Assembly (NCBI GenBank): GCA_016297495.1 | Contig: JAEDGN010000064.1 | Location: forward strand, 1-11,251 | Length of the DNA: 11,251 bases | Source of the DNA: Coprococcus sp. | GTDB taxonomy: Bacteria > Bacillota > Clostridia > Lachnospirales > Lachnospiraceae | Direction of reading: 5' to 3' | Shown here: one piece after another, positions 7,024 to 11,251 of the stretch | How positions within the stretch are numbered: the stretch's first letter is position 1 | Layout: every line of letters starts with the position of its first letter | Position numbers and translations under genes: made by a program | The notes under the pieces: generated by a model | What the model was told of the DNA's origin: nothing | Seen by the model: the letters and a program-made list of their open reading frames with translations, nothing else | Databases searched by the model: none

Positions 7024-8791
7024 CTGTATTTCCTCCGTCTGCGCCATTTTTGCCGGACAGATTCAAACAGACCGTCCGGGCCGCATAAGTCAACGGATCC
7101 CTTTCTGAATAATCAAACAGGATCACCTGCGGACCGCCGGTCCGCACACCTTTTGCCGCTGTTGCCGCAATGTCTATTGTAAATCCTTCCATATGGGTCA
7201 TGCGTTTCATCTGTCGGCTGGTATAACCCTTATAGTCAGGCAGATATTTCTCCGTCATCTCTGGCTGCCGGTAAAAATCCTCACAAAATGACCGATAGAT
7301 TGTATGTTCACCGGCCCAGGCCGGTCTCGACTTCAGATTCTCCCTGGCATACAGATCATAGAGCATGGCTTCCTTCAGTATAGCCGGCTCTCCATGGTGC
7401 CGCTCCTCTGCAAACTGCAGCAGCAGATCATAGCGCTGCATCCGGCCATGCTGTATTTTACCGTAACCACCTTCCTCATAGAATCCCGCCAATTCTTCAA
7501 AAAACGCAAATGGCGAATGATAATCATGCATAAGATACTGCAAAGACTTCTCAAACTGATGACTATTATAGTACACCTCCACCATTTCTTCAACACCCTT
7601 GAGCTGCCGCAATTCTTCATAGCTCATCCAGTTCGTCTTGAGCACTTCATATGGCGCCTTTTGTCTGTAAACAATACCATACGCCTGTGCCTTTTCGTGC
7701 ATCCGCGACCCCTTCAGCACCTTCAGGAAACCCAGCTGCAGCTGCTCCGGTTCCATAGCATAAACATCATCAAAGGACTTTCTGAATCTTTCATAATTCT
7801 CATAAGGCAGACCGGCAATCAGATCCAGATGCTGATGAATATTATGCCCTGTATTGACCCGTCGGACAGCCTCTGCCAGTTTCTCCAGCTTCATTGTCCT
7901 TGACACTTCTTTAATGGTCGGTTCATAGGTGGACTGAACACCGATTTCAAGTTGTACCAGCCCCGGTCTTAATGAACACAGCAGCGCCAGTTCCTCCTCA
8001 TCCAGAAGATCTGCCCCGATCTCAAAATGAAAATTCGTCACACCCCTGTCATGCTCTTTAATGTATTTCCAGATAGCCAGGGCATGCTGCTTATTACAAT
8101 TAAAGGTACGATCCACAAACTTTACCTGCGGCACCTGATGATCAATAAAAAACTGCAGTTCCCTCTCCACCAGACGCATATCCCGCAATCGCACCTTTTT
8201 GTCAATGGACGACAAACAGTAACTGCAGGAAAACGGACAGCCTCTGCTTGTTTCATAATAGATGATCTTATGCTCAAAATCGGTCATATCCTCATAGACA
8301 AAGGGCACCTGATTGATATCCATAATCTCACGCCAGCCATTATCCACCAGACTGCCATTTTCACGATAGATAATCCCTCTGATATCCGACAGCTTTACAG
8401 ACTCATCCACATAATGAGCCGCCACTTCCCGAAAAACAGCCTCTCCTTCCCCGCGCATAATACCCGTCACACCCGGATTGTGTGCCATACAATCAGCCGC
8501 ATCATAAGATACCTCCGGTCCTCCCAGCCAGACAGGAAGTTCCGGCCTCAGCTGATGCAGAAGAGATACCAGCTCCTCCACCATCCCGATATTCCATATA
8601 TAACAGGAAAAGGCCATCACATCCGCCTTTTCCCTGTAAATATCCGCCAGTATATCCTCTACATACTGGTTAATTGTATATTCCTTGATCCGAATTTGTT
8701 CCCTATATCTATCAGCATAGGCTCTCAGACTATAAACAGCCAGATTGGCATGTATATACTTGGCATTGATCGCCGCCAGCAAAATCTTCAT
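7016..8791 (-). CDS. B12-binding-domain radical SAM protein (DUF4080 type)
   Basis: The 591-residue protein starts with a Rossmann-like cobalamin-binding-type domain (about 1-130: MKILLAAINAKYIHANLAVY, then WLGGPEVSYD and RGEGEAVF). A radical SAM core follows at about 175-375, with cluster motif CPFSCSYC (C185, C189, C192), the GADLL and QLEIGVQS strands and LDLIAGLPYE. The C-terminal part (about 380-575) matches the DUF4080 region known from such proteins. The 4Fe-4S core would cleave SAM to a 5'-deoxyadenosyl radical; substrate is unknown. No DxHxxG cobalamin-ligand motif is visible, so cobalamin may bind base-off without a protein His ligand, or not at all. The ATG at 8791 has GAGGG eight bases upstream and gives the family N-terminus; upstream in-frame ATGs lie before the promoter or lack a ribosome site. 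It is the first gene of the long operon and overlaps the exonuclease start. Confidence 0.9.
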   Translation of the reverse strand: MKILLAAINAKYIHANLAVYSLRAYADRYREQIRIKEYTINQYVEDILADIYREKADVMAFSCYIWNIGMVEELVSLLHQLRPELPVWLGGPEVSYDAADCMAHNPGVTGIMRGEGEAVFREVAAHYVDESVKLSDIRGIIYRENGSLVDNGWREIMDINQVPFVYEDMTDFEHKIIYYETSRGCPFSCSYCLSSIDKKVRLRDMRLVERELQFFIDHQVPQVKFVDRTFNCNKQHALAIWKYIKEHDRGVTNFHFEIGADLLDEEELALLCSLRPGLVQLEIGVQSTYEPTIKEVSRTMKLEKLAEAVRRVNTGHNIHQHLDLIAGLPYENYERFRKSFDDVYAMEPEQLQLGFLKVLKGSRMHEKAQAYGIVYRQKAPYEVLKTNWMSYEELRQLKGVEEMVEVYYNSHQFEKSLQYLMHDYHSPFAFFEELAGFYEEGGYGKIQHGRMQRYDLLLQFAEERHHGEPAILKEAMLYDLYARENLKSRPAWAGEHTIYRSFCEDFYRQPEMTEKYLPDYKGYTSRQMKRMTHMEGFTIDIAATAAKGVRTGGPQVILFDYSERDPLTYAARTVCLNLSGKNGADGGNTDD

Positions 8792-8828
8792 TTCCTTCAC
8801 CCTCAGTCCTGTCATGGAAGTATTTTCC

Positions 8829-8837
8829 AGTATAACA
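8829..8837 (-). promoter_or_regulatory. Extended -10 promoter of the eight-gene operon
   Basis: The minus strand reads TGTTATACT at 8829-8837, an extended -10 element (TGn before TATACT). The sequence upstream is very A/T-rich, with TTTATT 17 bases away as a poor -35. Transcription would start near 8822, about 30 bases before the radical SAM ATG. It sits directly after the ilvA terminator, so the operon is likely initiated here. Confidence 0.65.
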
Positions 8838-8858
8838 TATACATTTATAAAAATAAAC

Positions 8859-8895
8859 AAAAAACAGCTGTCGAACCATATCCGATGCGACAGCC
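8859..8895 (-). terminator. Rho-independent terminator of the threonine ammonia-lyase gene
   Basis: On the minus strand GGCTGTCG (8888-8895) pairs with CGACAGCT (8866-8873): eight pairs including a terminal G-U, around a 14-base loop. A T-tract (8859-8864) and further T-rich sequence follow. It lies about 20 bases past the stop codon and just before the next promoter. Confidence 0.85.
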
Positions 8896-8916
8896 GCCTG
8901 CTCTTGTTCATTCAAT

Positions 8917-10143
8917 CTATAAATTTGGTCTGATCTGTTTTGGCCTGTAACCGGATTCCTCCAGAGCCTGAATAATCTCTTTCTTATGGGCTGTTCCATA
9001 AGCTTCCAGCGTGATCTTCAGCTCCACAGCCGCATTCCGGTTGGTACTGAAGAACTGATTATGATCCAGCTTGATGACATTGCCATTTTTCTTTGCAATG
9101 ACTTCTGAAACACGCACCAGTTCACCCGGCTTATCCGGAAGCAGAACAGATATGGTAAAGATTCTGTCTCTCGCAATCAATCCGTTCTGAACAACAGAAG
9201 ACATGGTAATCACATCCATATTACCGCCGCTTAAGATAGATACAACCTTCCTGCCCTTCACATTCAGGTGTTTCAGAGCAGCAACCGTGAGCAGCCCGGA
9301 GTTCTCCACCACCATTTTGTGATTCTCCACCATATCCAGGAATGCAACAACCAGCTCCTCATCCTCAACCGTAATAATATCATCCAGATTCTGCTGTACA
9401 TACGGGAATATCTTCTCACCCGGTGTCTGCACAGCCGTACCGTCAGCGATGGTATTGACCGGTGATACCGTTGTCACATGTCCGTTCTCAATGGAAGCCT
9501 TCATGCAGGCAGCCCCTGCCGGTTCCACACCGATGACTTTGATATTATTCTTCAACATCTTCGCCAGTGTAGACACACCTGTCGCCAGACCGCCGCCGCC
9601 GATCGGAACCAGTATGTAATCCACCAGCGGCAGTTCCTGAATAATCTCCATAGCAATGGTTCCCTGTCCCGTAGCCACCCTCAGATCATCAAAAGGATGA
9701 ATAAATGTGTATCCATTCTCCTCCGCCAGCTCGTAAGCCTTTTCACAGGCCTCGTCATAGACATCGCCATACAGCACGACTTCTGCACCATAACCTCTTG
9801 TTCTCTCTACTTTGATCAATGGTGTCGTCGTCGGCATAACAATAACTGCCTTCACACCGTAGCACTGGGCAGCATAGGCGACACCCTGGGCATGGTTGCC
9901 CGCTGATGCCGTAATAAGTCCTCTGGACCGCTCCTCATCCGTCAGAGTGCTGATGGTGTAATAAGCACCTCTCAGCTTATACGCACCGGTCAGCTGCATA
10001 TTCTCCGGTTTAAAATAAACCCTGTTGCCGGTCTTATCACTAAAATGCTTACTATAAATAAGCTTCGTCTCCTGTGTAACACGTTTAACCACTTCGGAGG
10101 CTTCCTCAAAAGCCTCGAGGGTCAGCATTCTCTCTTCTGTCAT
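8917..10143 (-). CDS. ilvA: Threonine ammonia-lyase with one ACT domain
   Basis: This PLP enzyme deaminates L-threonine (and usually L-serine) to 2-oxobutanoate plus ammonia, feeding isoleucine synthesis or threonine fermentation. The fold-type II catalytic domain spans about 1-320. TGAYKLRGA (52-60) contains Schiff-base lysine K56, SAGNHAQG (80-87) is the substrate loop, the glycine run at 182-185 binds the PLP phosphate, and SGGN (305-308) lies near the ring nitrogen. A single ACT domain (about 328-400, starting at FTISVLLPDKPGEL) gives the 408-residue medium form. This differs from TdcB, which has no ACT, and from E. coli IlvA, with its longer regulatory region. The ATG has GGAG seven bases upstream. 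The gene has its own promoter and terminator, no T-box leader and no ilv neighbours, so a biosynthetic or catabolic role cannot be decided here; tdcB is an alternative symbol. Confidence 0.93.
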   Translation of the reverse strand: MTEERMLTLEAFEEASEVVKRVTQETKLIYSKHFSDKTGNRVYFKPENMQLTGAYKLRGAYYTISTLTDEERSRGLITASAGNHAQGVAYAAQCYGVKAVIVMPTTTPLIKVERTRGYGAEVVLYGDVYDEACEKAYELAEENGYTFIHPFDDLRVATGQGTIAMEIIQELPLVDYILVPIGGGGLATGVSTLAKMLKNNIKVIGVEPAGAACMKASIENGHVTTVSPVNTIADGTAVQTPGEKIFPYVQQNLDDIITVEDEELVVAFLDMVENHKMVVENSGLLTVAALKHLNVKGRKVVSILSGGNMDVITMSSVVQNGLIARDRIFTISVLLPDKPGELVRVSEVIAKKNGNVIKLDHNQFFSTNRNAAVELKITLEAYGTAHKKEIIQALEESGYRPKQIRPNL

Positions 10144-10187
10144 AATCAGTCTCCATTTCCAACTGTCTTTTTAGTCTATAGTGATTT

Positions 10188-10216
10188 ATTATAACCAAAC
10201 ATTAAAAGAAAATCAA
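10188..10216 (-). promoter_or_regulatory. Promoter of the threonine ammonia-lyase gene
   Basis: On the minus strand a TTGATT -35 box (10211-10216) and a perfect TATAAT -10 box (10188-10193) are separated by exactly 17 bases. Transcription should start near 10181, giving a leader of about 38 nt that is too short for a T-box or riboswitch. This is one of the two best promoters in the window. Confidence 0.85.
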
Positions 10217-10246
10217 CCGGGGATTTTATTTATTTACTACGTTGAT
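10204..10246 (-). terminator. Weak candidate terminator of the flavodoxin/ferredoxin gene
   Basis: On the minus strand ATCAAC (10241-10246) can pair with GTTGAT (10212-10217), followed by TTTCTTTT. The loop is long (about 23 bases) and the stem only six pairs, so it would be a poor terminator. Its 3' arm overlaps the -35 box of the next promoter. Read-through into the threonine ammonia-lyase gene is possible. Confidence 0.35.
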
Positions 10247-10249
10247 CCA

Positions 10250-11077
10250 TCACAGATACCATTCATTAGGCAGTTCTCTGCCTGCATAATTTTTTTCCAG
10301 CATCCTGATGTGGCTGAGCAGAGACGGATCATCAAAATATCTGGCATGCATCGGACACTTCCGAACACATGCGTGACATTTGATGCACACCCCCGTCACT
10401 TCTTCAACATTCTCCGGATTGATACTGCCCATCGGACAGACTGAAGCGCATATGCCACACTTATCGCATATCTCCGGATTCAGCTGCGGTTTCGCCTTCA
10501 GGAAAGATGCCGGTCTTCCATCTTCTTCCAGCGGTTTGTAATAAGGTCCTACCGGCTGATTTCCCGGAATCATAAGATCCGAAAAAGGTGCATCATTATG
10601 TAAAATTTTATCCGCAATCTGTCGTCCAAAAACTGCCGCCTCTTTCAGATCCTCCTCAGAAGGCCTGCCTGCTGCCAGTATTTCTGACATCACATGCCGA
10701 CAAACCACAGCTCCTGCACCGGCCATTCTGAATCCATTATCCTTCATCAGCAGATAAAGTTCCATTAACGCATCATCATAGCTTCTATTGCCATAGGCCG
10801 CAACAGCTATCCCTGCTGCCCCGCCGCCCTTTATGCCGTCTCTGACAAAAGGCATCACTTTATTCGGAACCCTTCCGGCATAGGTAGGACTTGCCAGTAC
10901 AACCAGGTCTTCCTCCGAAAATGTCAATTCTTTTTCCCTCTGCCCCGGCAATGTCCAGTCACAAATCAGAACTTCCCCTGTTCCCAGCGTCTGTGCCGCT
11001 GCCTGTGCAATCTGCCTTGCAACCCTTTCCGTGCTGCCGTCAGGACTGAAATAAACCGCCCATACATTTTTAATCAT
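10250..11077 (-). CDS. EFR1-type flavodoxin-domain ferredoxin protein
   Basis: This is a predicted cytoplasmic electron carrier that joins a flavodoxin-like FMN domain to a two-cluster ferredoxin. In the 275-residue protein, residues 1-160 form the flavodoxin part: a phosphate-binding loop in SPDGSTERVA (11-20), then SPTYAGRVPNK (63-73) and AYGNRSYDDAL (94-104). Residues about 198-245 carry two 4Fe-4S motifs, C204/C207/C210/C214 and C231/C234/C237/C241, each followed by Pro, so both clusters look complete. The ATG has AGAGG eight bases upstream. The gene has its own promoter and stands alone, so no electron donor or acceptor can be named from context. Proteins of this design are common in anaerobic clostridia, usually annotated EFR1 family ferrodoxin, with partners largely unknown. 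Confidence 0.92.
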   Translation of the reverse strand: MIKNVWAVYFSPDGSTERVARQIAQAAAQTLGTGEVLICDWTLPGQREKELTFSEEDLVVLASPTYAGRVPNKVMPFVRDGIKGGGAAGIAVAAYGNRSYDDALMELYLLMKDNGFRMAGAGAVVCRHVMSEILAAGRPSEEDLKEAAVFGRQIADKILHNDAPFSDLMIPGNQPVGPYYKPLEEDGRPASFLKAKPQLNPEICDKCGICASVCPMGSINPENVEEVTGVCIKCHACVRKCPMHARYFDDPSLLSHIRMLEKNYAGRELPNEWYL

Positions 11078-11190
11078 GATCGTACCTCTCTTTCATACAT
11101 CTTTTTTACTGCACCTTACTTTTGCCATACACCGGCTCAAGCATCCCTCAACCTTCCATCCGTCACATAATTCCGGATAATTTTATGTCT
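11078..11190 (-). other. Leader of the flavodoxin/ferredoxin gene with a possible mini-ORF
   Basis: About 110 bases lie between the predicted transcription start and the ATG, much longer than the other leaders here. Near the 5' end ACATAA can pair with TTATGT, and overlapping it ATCCG can pair with CGGAT, so two competing small hairpins are possible. A 12-codon frame at 11106-11144 (MLEPVYGKSKVQ) is preceded by GGAAGG seven bases upstream. I recognise no riboswitch class. The hairpins are short and the mini-ORF may be chance. Confidence 0.25.
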
Positions 11191-11196
11191 GATTTC

Positions 11197-11205
11197 ATTA
11201 TAACA
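11197..11205 (-). promoter_or_regulatory. Extended -10 promoter of the flavodoxin/ferredoxin gene
   Basis: The minus strand reads TGTTATAAT at 11197-11205, a perfect extended -10 element. No good -35 is present (TTTCTT at 17 bases), as is common for extended -10 promoters. Transcription would start near 11190, just after the terminator of the off-window gene. Confidence 0.75.
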
Positions 11206-11214
11206 AACCTCCAT

Positions 11215-11251
11215 AAAAAAAGAAATCTCCCGGAATCCTGAAATTTCCGGG
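11215..11251 (-). terminator. Rho-independent terminator of an upstream gene outside the window
   Basis: On the minus strand CCCGGAA (11245-11251) pairs with TTCCGGG (11229-11235) around a nine-base loop. Seven Ts (11215-11221) follow after a short spacer. The stem may extend past the window edge. It implies a minus-strand gene ending just beyond 11251. Confidence 0.8.

Noticed and set aside
7304..7903. A 199-codon open frame on the plus strand inside the radical SAM gene
   Set aside because: It is antisense to a conserved gene, with no domain, promoter or ribosome site that I can support.
8792..8911. A longer radical SAM N-terminus starting at 8911
   Set aside because: The extra 40 residues would be encoded through the ilvA terminator and the operon promoter, and the family N-terminus begins at the ATG at 8791 with a good ribosome site.
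8027..8950. A 307-codon open frame on the plus strand opposite the radical SAM gene
   Set aside because: It lies almost wholly antisense to a gene with clear family motifs, has a His/Ile/Gln-rich unnatural composition, no recognisable domain and no good ribosome site.
10144..10187. T-box or other riboswitch controlling threonine ammonia-lyase
   Set aside because: The leader from the strong promoter is only about 38 nt, too short to hold a T-box stem or its terminator.
1..11251. CRISPR arrays, tRNA genes or insertion sequences
   Set aside because: No regularly spaced direct repeats, no cloverleaf-like sequence and no transposase frame were seen on either strand.

Overview
The window looks like chromosomal DNA of a low-to-mid GC Firmicute, most likely a gut clostridium of the Lachnospiraceae type. 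This is inferred from protein style (EFR1-type flavodoxin/ferredoxin, VanW-G5 surface protein, DUF4080-like radical SAM protein), strong AGGAG-type ribosome sites and TATAAT promoters. No species was identified by search. All supported genes lie on the minus strand, so transcription runs from high to low coordinates. No rRNA, tRNA, CRISPR array, prophage or insertion sequence was seen, and no gene-free stretch exceeds about 175 bases.

Layout in the direction of transcription. (1) 11251-10250: the terminator of an off-window gene, an extended -10 promoter, a leader of about 110 nt, and a single gene for a flavodoxin-domain protein with two 4Fe-4S clusters (EFR1 type). (2) 10216-8859: a near-consensus promoter, a one-ACT-domain threonine ammonia-lyase, and a hairpin/T-tract terminator. 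(3) 8837-1382: an extended -10 promoter followed by a tight eight-gene set that ends in a large nested hairpin terminator. The genes are a B12-binding-type radical SAM protein, a DEDDh 3'-5' exonuclease, a 30-residue single-membrane-segment microprotein, a VanW/G5 exported protein, a degenerate AIR-synthase-like protein, an Lrp/AsnC regulator, a class I/II aminotransferase and the tRNA methyltransferase TrmL. (4) 1369-46: a promoter and an NCS2 uracil permease. A REP-like palindrome that resembles a recurrent clostridial repeat sits at the left edge.

The most unusual part is the eight-gene set. Its genes overlap by 4-8 nt or are separated by at most about 25 nt, so they are very probably co-transcribed, yet their known functions do not form one pathway. 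The triplet AIR-synthase-like protein, Lrp regulator and aminotransferase looks like a functional unit for an amino-acid-related process. Its AIR-synthase member has lost the ATP/Mg-binding signatures of PurM/HypE/SelD. Three start sites were moved inward (radical SAM, exonuclease, VanW) because good ribosome sites and family-typical N-termini lie at the internal ATG; a similar but less certain shift was made for the AIR-synthase-like gene.
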